Assembly: GCA_029239875.1 (NCBI GenBank)
Contig: JARBUD010000043.1
Location: 1-34,736, forward strand
DNA length: 34,736 nt
Origin: Xanthobacteraceae bacterium
GTDB lineage: Bacteria > Pseudomonadota > Alphaproteobacteria > Rhizobiales > Xanthobacteraceae
Reading direction: 5' to 3'
Shown here one piece after another: positions 27,294 through 34,736 of the stretch. Numbering within the stretch: position 1 is the stretch's first letter; each line of letters begins with the position of its first letter. The notes beneath the pieces were generated by a model. It was given only the letters and a program-made list of their open reading frames with translations, was not told the DNA's origin and made no database searches. The position numbers and the translations under genes are program-made.

Positions 27294-28076
27294 CGCAGTC
27301 GGCCGGCAGACCATCGCCGCGGCGCGAAGTGGAGACGATCAGAGCGAGCCAACACTCTGTTAATGCCGGCGGCGGCGCAACTGCAAGCTTACGGGCCGTA
27401 CCAAGGCCGTTCCGGATGGCTCTCGCACACGCGTCCGCGGCTATCGCAGTTTGAGCGGATCTTCCCCGCGGCGCCAGCTGCACATCATTCGCCTCGCGAT
27501 GGCGGCAGTCTTCAGCATGGGCATTTCTGAGACGCCACCGCCATTGGCGCGCTCGATAGGATGGTACGGAGGTTCCGCAAGGCCGGCGCGCGGGTGGAGG
27601 CGATTAGGCTCGACGAGGCAAAGCCACCGACCTCTTCGCCAAGTACGGATAAGGACGTCCCAGCGCCTGCGAGCTTGCATTGATGACACGAAGCCGACCC
27701 GCCAGAAGCAGACCTTGCCATCCGCGTGTTTGAACGTCTGGTATGGGGCCGACAGCGGACCGGCAGGTTACAGGCACGAATGACCGAAGCGGACAAATGC
27801 AGAGATCAGACGGGCCGCCCTTCACGCGAAACCGGCCGGCTGTTGGCGCCCTGCCGTCAATGGGCACTCCATCCAGCGCCTCCCCAAGCAATGAATCTCC
27901 CTATATCGACTGGATGTTGCTTGGCAAAAGGGCTGGCTGTTCCATTATACTCACATCCGGAGAGTTTGACGGATAAATTTTCCACAACTTGCAGATGGTG
28001 GCGGCTTGATTCGGCAGCGCAATCCCTTTGAATCAAAGATAATCAGTTTGCCTCCTCTAGATCGAAATTAGTCAAC
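27294..28076. other. Long gap without a convincing gene
   Basis: About 780 bp with only short, overlapping, unrecognisable open frames on both strands. It may hold eroded genes or a mobile-element scar. The last 100 bases before 28077 are AT-rich and include likely promoter material for the ABC-3C operon; I see no strong Shine-Dalgarno before its ATG. Confidence 0.5.
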
Positions 28077-29279
28077 ATGAATGCTCACAGCGCCGACGCC
28101 TCAGCTCTGGGGTTTCTCTATCAGGCCCAGTACGCTCTCCTGAGGCTTTGGAACGAGACAAGCTTCGAAGCGGTGATCTATCTCGAGACGCTCGACGATG
28201 TCGTTCTCGAGGCCAACGGCCAAACGATCCTCGAGCAGCTCAAGCATTCGCTTTCAACGAAACCGGACGCGATTACCGTGGCAAGCGTCAATGTGTGGAA
28301 GACATTGAAGGCTTGGATTGACGTGCTCCCTGACCTGGACCTGTCCAAGACGTCGCTGCACCTCGTCACTGTGGCAGATATATCCCCGACCTCTCCACTC
28401 AAAGTCCTTCTCGATGAGACTGGAAACCGGGACAAACTTCTGATCGCCCTCCAAGAAGAAGCGCAACGCGTCATTCAGGAAAGGGCGGACGCGGAAGCAA
28501 AAGGGATCAAGCCGCTTCCCCATGCGAAGCGGGCTCCGGGTTGCGAAGCATTTTTCAAACTCTCCGGTGACCTGCAGGCCGAAATCCTTTCCAGGGTTCG
28601 ATTGATGCCCAGCCAACAGAACATCCGGCACATCGAGGACGAGCTCGCGAAAAGGCTGACGTCCGTGCTCGCGAAGGATCAGCCCCATGTGGCGGCGCTT
28701 ATGGTGGAATGGTGGAATCGTCAGATCATTCATGCGCACTGCGGGAAGCGCGACAAAGCAATCCATCGCTTCGAACTCGTGAAGCGACATATGGAGATCG
28801 TCGCCGATATCGAACACGACAATCTCGTTGACTATTTTGCCGCGGAACTTCCCCCGGACACCTATCGCTCACATCCCATGGTCGAGAATCAAATTAGCTT
28901 GGTGGGAGGCACCGAGACGTGGCTTCAGAGGGCCGTCACTAACGAATGGCGTGCTCGTGAATCGCGGTCGCGATGGTCCACCGAAAACCCGACCTGGCAG
29001 GAGAGGATCTCCAAGTACGACGACCGCCTGGCCGAGGAATGGTCCTACAAGCATGCTGATATATGCGAAGAGTGCGGCGGACAATCTGACGAAGTGAAAA
29101 AGAGTAAAGGACGCGAACTACTAAGGTGGAGTTTCTACGAGGCGCCAGACAAGATCGAATACCTTACGTCGAGCGTCACGGCGCCAAGTTATGTCCGAGG
29201 TACATATCATGTCCTTTCGATTGACGGTCGAGTGGGCTGGCATCCGGATTATTTCGCGCTTCTAGGTTTCAAGAAATGA
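28077..29279 (+). CDS. ABC-3C system effector protein with REase-like N-terminal domain
   Basis: A 400-residue protein. Its N-terminus reads GFLYQAQYALLRLWNE, then YLETLDDVVLE and TILEQLKHS: an E-x-x-D-D-V ... E-Q-x-K arrangement (E37, D40, D41, E53, Q54, K56) typical of the Mrr/DUF4297-like PD-(D/E)xK nuclease fold found in anti-phage effectors such as Cap4. The middle and C-terminal part (SRVRLMPSQQNIRHIEDELAKRL and WWNRQIIHAHCGK) resembles the C-terminal domains of ABC-three-component (ABC-3C) effectors, and ADICEECGGQ gives a CxxC pair. The stop overlaps the next gene by ATGA. The proposed role is nuclease-based defence controlled by the downstream ATPase; the target is unknown. Confidence 0.78.
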   Translation: MNAHSADASALGFLYQAQYALLRLWNETSFEAVIYLETLDDVVLEANGQTILEQLKHSLSTKPDAITVASVNVWKTLKAWIDVLPDLDLSKTSLHLVTVADISPTSPLKVLLDETGNRDKLLIALQEEAQRVIQERADAEAKGIKPLPHAKRAPGCEAFFKLSGDLQAEILSRVRLMPSQQNIRHIEDELAKRLTSVLAKDQPHVAALMVEWWNRQIIHAHCGKRDKAIHRFELVKRHMEIVADIEHDNLVDYFAAELPPDTYRSHPMVENQISLVGGTETWLQRAVTNEWRARESRSRWSTENPTWQERISKYDDRLAEEWSYKHADICEECGGQSDEVKKSKGRELLRWSFYEAPDKIEYLTSSVTAPSYVRGTYHVLSIDGRVGWHPDYFALLGFKK

Positions 29280-29761
29280 ACATTGCCTATGATCTCTTCG
29301 CGGAGACCAACCCTGCCTTTGGAACGTTCGCTCTCGTCGGCTTTTGCTGGAAATACGACGCAGCTTCGGGAAGGTCGCCCGAGCTCGCCCTTGCGTACCT
29401 TGCCCTGCCCCTCGCACTGTCCGACGATCTGGAAACATCCTTCGAGGAGACGGCCGCCACCACCGGCCTCCTGTCGTGGCTCAACCGCTATCCCGATGTT
29501 CGTCTAGATCTGGGAGCGAGGCTTGACGCCTCGAAGGACATCGTCTCCGCCGCGGTACGGTTCGGACTTGGCGCAAAGGCGCTATCGCTTGGCGCGGACG
29601 GGACGATCAGGCTCGGCGCCCGGCGACCGTCGGCAGTACCGGTTGCCGATCTACCCGAGAACCCGAAACGTGCGGTCAAGCGGGCAGAGCGCCTTGGCAC
29701 CTGGATGGGCAAGGCGGGATCAGCAGGAACAATTTTTTCAGCGTTCGGAGTGACGCCGTGA
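29276..29761 (+). CDS. ABC-3C system middle component
   Basis: A 161-residue protein, coupled to the genes on both sides by 4-base overlaps (ATGA at 29276, GTGA at 29758). It opens NIAYDLFAETNPAFGTFALVGFCWKY and continues SPELALAYLALPLALSDDL, which is how 'three component ABC system middle component' proteins start (NPA, LAYLxLPL). Middle components are thought to link effector and ATPase. No enzymatic motif is visible. The C-terminal KRAERLGTWMGKAGSAGTIFSAFGV fits the usual GxWFxxAGxxxTIxxxxGV ending of the family. Confidence 0.82.
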   Translation: MNIAYDLFAETNPAFGTFALVGFCWKYDAASGRSPELALAYLALPLALSDDLETSFEETAATTGLLSWLNRYPDVRLDLGARLDASKDIVSAAVRFGLGAKALSLGADGTIRLGARRPSAVPVADLPENPKRAVKRAERLGTWMGKAGSAGTIFSAFGVTP

Positions 29762-31695
29762 ACCGTTGGAACGTTCGTGAGATTGCATTTTACGGCACCG
29801 GTGGCAGGCACAGGACGCTCGAATTCGACGTCGACAAGGTCAACGTGATCACGGGGGCGTCAGGGACAGGCAAGTCCGCGATCATCGATGCCATCGACTA
29901 CTGCCTTGGTTCGAAGGATTGCAAGTTACCCTTCTTTGTGCGCAACCACGCCGAAGCGGTAGCCGTTCACTGGACGCAGGGGGACAGTGACCTCATCGTC
30001 GGTAGAAAGATTCCGAAGGCCGGAAGCGGCACCAATCAGATGTATGTACGGACAGGCCGGAACCTCAAGCTTCCGGATACGTCCGAAGGACTCGAGGGCC
30101 CGACGAACCGCGACACCGCGCGTGCGTTGATCGAAAAGACTTTCGGCATTCAAGACACGGACGACCCAGCCGTCGCCGCCAAGGCCGAGAAGGGCCGCGC
30201 GACCATCCGCGACATACCGCCTTACCTCTTTCTGTCGGGAGACGTCATCATTAGCAGGGAGACCCTGCTGCACGATCTGAACCGTCCAGAAAAGGCTCGG
30301 GACATCAGGGCGACGATCCCCTATTTCCTCGGCGCTGTCGATCAGGCGAGCGTTCTCGCCGCCCGGACGCTCCGGCAGCTCGAAGCCGCGCTGGCGAAGA
30401 TTGAACGGGAGGCAAGAGCGCAGGAGCGGAGCCAGAGTCTTTTGACGCAGCGCTCGATGGCGCTGTTGACCCAGGCGCAAGGTGTCGGCCTGGTCGCCGA
30501 ACTGCCCTCACCCGATGCATCCGACGAAATCCTCCTCGATCAGCTCGCCAGCGTCGCGGGTAGCGGAGTCGCCTCGACCGATACGAGAGATTCCGAAGCT
30601 CGCGCGGTTCTGGAGGAAGAGCGGCGAGGGCTTGTTTCGGAATTGCAGACGCTGAGAAGGAAGCGGCAGATGCTCAGGCAGACCATCCGCGAGGCGACCG
30701 GCTACGAAACGGCGGTGTCCGGGCAGTCTCACAAGTTGAGGCTGGTCGAGCACCTCAAGCTCGACGACGGACGGTGCCCCGTGTGCGATGCACAGAACAG
30801 CGTGGGCCAGGCGATGGCCGAGCAGATCCGCAATTCCTTGAGCATCGTTGCAAACGAGGTTCTTGCGGTCGACGGGATGCGCCCTCATCTCGTCGATCAT
30901 TCCGGACATATCGAGAATTTGATTGGATCCAAATACAACCGCCTGAGGGAGGTCGAGGTGCAGCTCAGCGGGCTCGTCCGGGTGGAGGAAGAGTCTGTGA
31001 AGACCGGGTCGCTCCTTCAGGAGAGGGCTCGGGTCGTAGGTCGCATCGATCAGTTCCTTGAGACAACCGCGAAAGACTTCCAGACGGCTTCGACGGGTAC
31101 AGCGTCGCTTGTATCCAGGATCGAGGACCTCAGGGATCAGGTCGATCCGCAGGCGCGCAGGGAGCGTCTTCGCGACGCGGAAAACATGGTCAGCGCCTTC
31201 GCGACCGAAATGCTTGTTGACCTTCCCACCGAGGTGCCGGCGACGGGCTCACGCGTCGTGTTCTCGTCCACCCCGAACCTTTCGCTGGTCGAGCCATCTC
31301 GTCGAGCGGTCCTAGCGATGGCCGAAATCGGTTCTGACCAGAACTATCTGGCGATCCATCTCGCCCTCGCCTTTTCGCTTCAAAAGCTTTTCGAGACTAT
31401 CAAGGCACCCGTCCCCGGCCTTCTGGTCATCGACCAGATCAGCCGCCCCTACTATCCTAAGGGCGGCGACGAGAAGCGGCTGCAAGAGATGGAGAAGGAC
31501 GACGATCAGGTGGCGATGCAGCAGATCGTCCGGTTTCTGTTCGACGAGACTGCACGCCAAGCGGGGCTTCAGGTCATCCTCATCGAACACGCGTACATCG
31601 AAGAAGATCCGGAATACGTCGCAGCCGTGAAGGGCCGATGGACGAAGGCGTCGGGAGTGAAGCTCATTCCGTCTGACTGGCCTCTCCGAGCCTGA
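29758..31695 (+). CDS. ABC-3C system ATPase (DUF3732, SMC/RecN-like)
   Basis: A 645-residue ATPase. Walker A is GASGTGKS (33-40) after IAFYGTGGRHRTLEF, with DAIDYCLGSKDC next, the DUF3732 pattern. A long coiled-coil region spans about 200-480, with a zinc-hook-like CPVC (C340, C343) near its middle. The C-terminus has LLVIDQISRPYYP (modified Walker B around D559; DUF3732 proteins have DQPSQVYFP) and VILIEHAY (H611). It should drive conformational control of the effector. The start is GTG at 29758, overlapping the middle component. It is intact and full length. Together with the two genes upstream it forms one complete system. Confidence 0.88.
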   Translation: MNRWNVREIAFYGTGGRHRTLEFDVDKVNVITGASGTGKSAIIDAIDYCLGSKDCKLPFFVRNHAEAVAVHWTQGDSDLIVGRKIPKAGSGTNQMYVRTGRNLKLPDTSEGLEGPTNRDTARALIEKTFGIQDTDDPAVAAKAEKGRATIRDIPPYLFLSGDVIISRETLLHDLNRPEKARDIRATIPYFLGAVDQASVLAARTLRQLEAALAKIEREARAQERSQSLLTQRSMALLTQAQGVGLVAELPSPDASDEILLDQLASVAGSGVASTDTRDSEARAVLEEERRGLVSELQTLRRKRQMLRQTIREATGYETAVSGQSHKLRLVEHLKLDDGRCPVCDAQNSVGQAMAEQIRNSLSIVANEVLAVDGMRPHLVDHSGHIENLIGSKYNRLREVEVQLSGLVRVEEESVKTGSLLQERARVVGRIDQFLETTAKDFQTASTGTASLVSRIEDLRDQVDPQARRERLRDAENMVSAFATEMLVDLPTEVPATGSRVVFSSTPNLSLVEPSRRAVLAMAEIGSDQNYLAIHLALAFSLQKLFETIKAPVPGLLVIDQISRPYYPKGGDEKRLQEMEKDDDQVAMQQIVRFLFDETARQAGLQVILIEHAYIEEDPEYVAAVKGRWTKASGVKLIPSDWPLRA

Positions 31696-32013
31696 TTGGA
31701 TAAGCACCCGAGCAATATGAGAAGGCGCCGACGATCAAGGCTTAAGTCGCCCCCGCCCTCTTTTGATTTTTCAGCCCGCTTGCCGCGAGCGACTGCTTTT
31801 AGGATTGATCCGCAAACCGGCGAACGGCCGACATCGCGGCGCAAAGCGGTCATTCGCAACGGCGTGACGGGAAGGCCCGCCTTGGGGTCAGCATGGGTCA
31901 TCGGCCGTGGCGAACGCAAAGCCCACTGATCGATCTCTAGCTAACCACTGCCCAGAAGCCTGGATCCTCGCGGGCTGTCTCTTCGCACCGCTCTGTTTTG
32001 CTCGCACCGAAGA
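31696..32013. other. Gap between ABC-3C operon and DMT transporter
   Basis: About 320 bp lying 3' of both converging genes. Nothing gene-like, no clear terminator hairpin with a T-run and no repeats were found. Confidence 0.5.
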
Positions 32014-32886
32014 TCATGCCGCTGAGAGCAGGACGACCCCCGTGATGAGAACCCCGCATCCCATCAGTCGCCACGGCCCTACCGTTTCCTTGAGGATCAG
32101 CATACCCATCAGTGCGCCCACCATCATCGACATCTCACGCATCGGCGCGACGAGGGTAAGCGGCGCGCCGGTCTCCAGCGCGATCAGAATAAGGATGTAG
32201 GACAGCGGCGACAGCAGGCCGACGCCGACCGCGATCCACCAATGGCCGCGCATGCGATCGAGCGCCCGGCCCGGATTCGCGACGACCAGCGGAAGCAGCA
32301 GGAGGAAGCGCAGCAGGTTCGAGAACCAGTCGAGGACCACCGGAGCGATACCTAGCGTTTTCACGGCATAGGCATCGACAACTGTATAGGAGGCGATTAG
32401 CCCACCGGTCGCCGTGCCCCAGCCGATGCCGGCTTTCCCACCCGGCCGCCGGAAGGCCGACAGATCACCCCGCGTTGCGATCAGGCCGATGCCGATGACA
32501 ATGAGAGCTAGCCCGCCCAGCCCGAGCCCGGTCAGCGGCTCACCGAGTAGAAGTGCCGCTCCCATCGTTGACAGCATGGGCCCCGTTCCCCGCGCAACGG
32601 GATAGACGACGGACAGGTCCGCCACCTGATAGCCGCGCTGAAGACACAGGCTGTAGGCGAGGTGGATGAGGCCGCTCAGCAGAACGAAGGCGCCACCTAA
32701 CCATATCCAGCCGATAGTGCCATCAGCCAACAGGTGCAGCACCCACGGCGCATAGGCAACGCAGGCCACCAGATTATAGGCGAACACAAACATCGGCCCG
32801 ACCGAGGCCGCACGCTTAGCGAGCAGGTTCCACGAGGCATGAATCAAGGAGGCGAGAATAACGAGAAGCAAGGAGGCAAGTGTCAT
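32014..32886 (-). CDS. EamA/DMT superfamily transporter
   Basis: A 290-residue inner-membrane protein with about ten hydrophobic helices in two repeated EamA halves. Landmarks are LIHASWNLLAKRA in helix 1, LSVVYPVARGTGPMLSTMGAALLLGEPL (the first half's P-x-x-R-G-x-x-P and GE motifs) and VAPMREMSMMVGALMGMLILKE (the second half). Such exporters/permeases move small metabolites or amino acids; the substrate is not evident. The ATG at 32886 follows AAGGGGAT. An upstream in-frame extension to 33261 is not family-like and was rejected. Its codon style is closer to the chromosome than to the phage remnants. Confidence 0.88.
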   Translation of the reverse strand: MTLASLLLVILASLIHASWNLLAKRAASVGPMFVFAYNLVACVAYAPWVLHLLADGTIGWIWLGGAFVLLSGLIHLAYSLCLQRGYQVADLSVVYPVARGTGPMLSTMGAALLLGEPLTGLGLGGLALIVIGIGLIATRGDLSAFRRPGGKAGIGWGTATGGLIASYTVVDAYAVKTLGIAPVVLDWFSNLLRFLLLLPLVVANPGRALDRMRGHWWIAVGVGLLSPLSYILILIALETGAPLTLVAPMREMSMMVGALMGMLILKETVGPWRLMGCGVLITGVVLLSAA

Positions 32887-33358
32887 TGAGATCCCCTTGG
32901 GCGCACCGCGCGCCGGTTGATCTCGACGTCTCCTCCCCTGGGATTTTGTCCCTTGGGTGCAGCCGCGGAACTCCCACGGTCTCTGCAACGCTTGGTCCTG
33001 TGGGGGCGCTGCCCCTGGATCCCTAGTTGCCACTCGGTCGATGGCTTGAGAATAGCCGTATGGGTGTCGTGCGTTCAAGACGATCGCACGACACTGATTG
33101 GGAAGTGACGCGGCAGGGTCACTTGCTGCCGAATAATAAGGCCTGGACATGGAAGCGCATAGTCGAGCCCTACAAGGAGCTACAACGGTCACTTGAGCAG
33201 CCCGCGGCGCCCCTGTACCCGCGGCGCCGATTTTCTCGCGCAACACGCTCCGATCACTCACTTATTCGCTCGACTTCACTCGGCTCCAGAGCGACAGCTT
33301 GGTGACGGTGAAGAGTGGAGAGTGAGATGCCGGAACGTGTGCTGGATTTGGCCCAGGG
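32887..33358. other. Gap before the recombinase module, with a short direct repeat
   Basis: No gene is supported. CCCGCGGCGCC occurs twice as a direct repeat (33201-33211 and 33218-33228), and GGTCACTTG also occurs twice nearby. An open stretch around 33090-33190 (VTRQGHLLPNNKAWTWKR) looks protein-like but I cannot assign it; it may be a gene fragment. Confidence 0.4.
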
Positions 33359-33550
33359 TTGAGCGAGCTGAGGCTGCGTCTTGATCGTGCCGCGGCGATC
33401 GCCGCCGGGGCACAGACCTGTGCCGAGCGCGGTGCAGGAGGCGATGCATTCAAGATGATCCTGGAACTCGATCTCGATGTACTGATCGGCGAGGCGCAGA
33501 CCTTGCTGGACGCCATCTCCATGCGCTCGATGGAAGTGCCGCCAGCCTGA
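33359..33550 (+). CDS. Small conserved-looking protein of the recombinase module
   Basis: A 63-residue protein read from a TTG at 33359; an in-frame stop at 33323 leaves no ATG or GTG choice. It contains LRLDRAAAIAAGAQTCAERGAGGDAF and a leucine-rich acidic LDVLIGEAQTLLDAI helix. Short helical proteins like this often precede the DUF3489-DUF2924-recombinase set in Alphaproteobacteria, which is the main reason to accept it. No ribosome-binding site is obvious. Function unknown. Confidence 0.5.
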   Translation: MSELRLRLDRAAAIAAGAQTCAERGAGGDAFKMILELDLDVLIGEAQTLLDAISMRSMEVPPA

Positions 33551-33650
33551 TCTGCCAATGAGCATAGCTGAAGCTCTCCGCCCGCCCTCTGTGCGGGCTC
33601 GTGGCAGTACAGCCGCCGGATTTCCTGGCGGCGTGCCAAGGAGAGACCTT

Positions 33651-34082
33651 ATGACCAGCAAGACCACCCCCTCTCGCTCCCGCACGCGCGATCAGATCAG
33701 TGCTCGCGCCCTGGACATCACCTCGCCGAGCCGCCGCCGGAAGCAGGCGGCGGTGGCTGCGGCCCAGGCACCCGAGGAGAACAAGCCCGAGCCTGTCGCG
33801 GCACCGGCCGAAGTTGCTGCCGAGGTGGTTCAGCCGGTATCGACCGGCGAACCGGCCTCGGCCCGGTCGCGGGAGACCAAGAGCGATCAGGTCGTGCAGC
33901 AGCTTCGGACCGAAAGCGGCGCCACCATCGCCGAGATCATGGCCGCGACCGGCTGGCAGGCCCACTCGGTGCGCGGCTTCTTCTCCGCCGTGGTGCGCAA
34001 GAAGCTCGGTCTCGACCTCGTCTCATCAGTCGGTGAGGACGGCATGCGCAGGTATCGCATCGATACCGTGGTCGCCGCGTGA
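33651..34082 (+). CDS. DUF3489 domain protein
   Basis: A 143-residue protein. Residues 1-75 are a low-complexity Ala/Pro/Glu/Arg tail. Residues about 80-140 form the DUF3489 winged-helix-like domain: SDQVVQQLRTESGATIAEIMAATGWQAHSVRGFFSAVVRKKLGLDL, where 'ATI.EIM.ATGWQ.HSVRGF' is the signature. It is probably a DNA-binding accessory protein of the recombinase. AAGGAGA at 33638-33644 fixes the ATG at 33651. It overlaps the next gene as GTGA. Confidence 0.9.
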   Translation: MTSKTTPSRSRTRDQISARALDITSPSRRRKQAAVAAAQAPEENKPEPVAAPAEVAAEVVQPVSTGEPASARSRETKSDQVVQQLRTESGATIAEIMAATGWQAHSVRGFFSAVVRKKLGLDLVSSVGEDGMRRYRIDTVVAA

Positions 34083-34492
34083 TCATGCGGATCGAACAGC
34101 AGGTGATGGCGCTGGCGGAGCTGGACGGATCCCAGCTCCGCCAGCAATGGCAGGAGATGACGGGGCAGGCCGCTCCCAGCATCAGCCCGAAGCTGCTGCG
34201 CTTGGCGCTGGCCTATCAGCTCCAGGTAGCCGCGCTCGGTGACCTTTCCGGTGCGGCCAAGCGCGAGCTCGCCCAGATCGCCAAGGGCAGGCGATCCCAG
34301 CCGCTAGCGTCGGGCATGCGCCTCGTGCGCGAGTGGCACGGCACCACTCATGTCGTGACCATCGACGAGAAGGGCAGGATGGTCTGGAACGGGCGCGAGT
34401 GGTCCTCGCTCAGCGCCATCGCCAAGGCCATCACCGGTCAGCAATGGTCCGGTCCGGCCTTCTTCGGGCTTCGTAAGGCGATCGCCTCATGA
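34079..34492 (+). CDS. DUF2924 domain protein
   Basis: A 137-residue protein read from the GTG at 34079 (an ATG at 34085 is the alternative). It shows the DUF2924 pattern: [58 protein letters not shown], and [30 protein letters not shown]2924 proteins are almost always encoded directly before a large serine recombinase and are thought to assist it. The stop overlaps the recombinase ATG at 34489. Confidence 0.92.
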   Translation: MIMRIEQQVMALAELDGSQLRQQWQEMTGQAAPSISPKLLRLALAYQLQVAALGDLSGAAKRELAQIAKGRRSQPLASGMRLVREWHGTTHVVTIDEKGRMVWNGREWSSLSAIAKAITGQQWSGPAFFGLRKAIAS

Positions 34493-34736
34493 AGCCGATC
34501 CGCTGCGCCATCTACACCCGCAAGTCGAGCGAGGAAGGACTGGAGCAGGACTTCAACTCGCTCGATGCGCAATACGGTGCCTGCTCGGCCTATGTCGCGA
34601 GCCAGGCCAGCGAAGGATGGGTGCTGCTGAAGGACCACTATGACGATGGCGGCATCTCCGGTGGCACGCTGCAGCGCCCGGCGCTCCAGCGCCTGCTGAC
34701 CGATATTGCAGCGGGCAAGATCGATATCGTCGTCGT
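34489..34736 (+). CDS. Large serine recombinase, N-terminal part (cut by window end)
   Basis: The first 82 residues are present. [23 protein letters not shown] holds the resolvase-type arginine (R11) and the probable nucleophilic serine (S13), followed by [28 protein letters not shown], the usual catalytic-domain sequence. The enzyme breaks and rejoins DNA at attachment sites, inserting or excising an element. It continues outside the window. Attachment sites cannot be located from this fragment. Confidence 0.93.
   Translation, partial: MKPIRCAIYTRKSSEEGLEQDFNSLDAQYGACSAYVASQASEGWVLLKDHYDDGGISGGTLQRPALQRLLTDIAAGKIDIVV

Noticed and set aside
33201..33228. Direct repeat as attachment site or start of a CRISPR array
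   Set aside because: There are only two copies, 11 bp each and a few bases apart, very GC-rich and without array spacing; no CRISPR array was seen anywhere in the window.

Overview
The window looks like high-GC alphaproteobacterial DNA, probably Hyphomicrobiales (Xanthobacteraceae or Bosea-like). That guess rests on codon and GC style, gene families and Shine-Dalgarno starts; no rRNA or tRNA was seen to confirm it. It has two very different halves.

Bases 1-22850 form a compact catabolic and cofactor locus. After the tail of pntB, a CBS-domain gene and a 2,3-diaminopropionate ammonia-lyase gene come four transcription units: (i) a plus-strand branched-chain-amino-acid-type ABC importer (2068-6745); (ii) a minus-strand operon (12524 to 6922) for a fold-type-II PLP enzyme, a two-subunit glutaconate-type CoA-transferase, an F420-type luciferase-like oxidoreductase and an M20 deacylase; (iii) a minus-strand coenzyme F420 operon npdG-cofE-cofD-cofC-fbiC (18189 to 12627); (iv) a minus-strand molybdenum hydroxylase operon (22745 to 18350) whose [2Fe-2S] subunit is fused to a CoxG-like domain. 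In each of the four promoter regions I see a version of the same palindrome, half-site TATCATACTAA with a 2-bp centre (1907-1938, 12548-12587, 18280-18307, 22826-22851). This is the most interesting signal here. It implies one unseen regulator that switches on uptake, oxidation, F420 synthesis and reduction, and downstream cleavage together, that is, a dedicated F420-dependent degradation pathway in a proteobacterium. The substrate is unknown. The enzyme set suggests a nitrogen-containing, possibly heterocyclic, compound.

Bases 22850-34736 are an accessory region. They hold remnants of a phage packaging module: a ParB/DNA-methyltransferase pseudogene with three frameshifts, a DUF5681 gene and a frameshifted large terminase. 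Then come a small exported protein, a LysR fragment, an intact three-gene ABC-three-component (ABC-3C) conflict system with a REase-like effector, a DMT transporter, and the start of a DUF3489-DUF2924-large serine recombinase module that runs off the window end. Gaps of 300-780 bp without convincing genes are typical of this part.

Functional picture (inference): the importer brings in the substrate, the Mo-hydroxylase oxidises it, NpdG reduces F420 with NADPH (PntAB could supply it), the LLM enzyme uses F420H2 for a reductive step, the M20 and PLP enzymes cleave C-N bonds, and the CoA-transferase activates the resulting acid.
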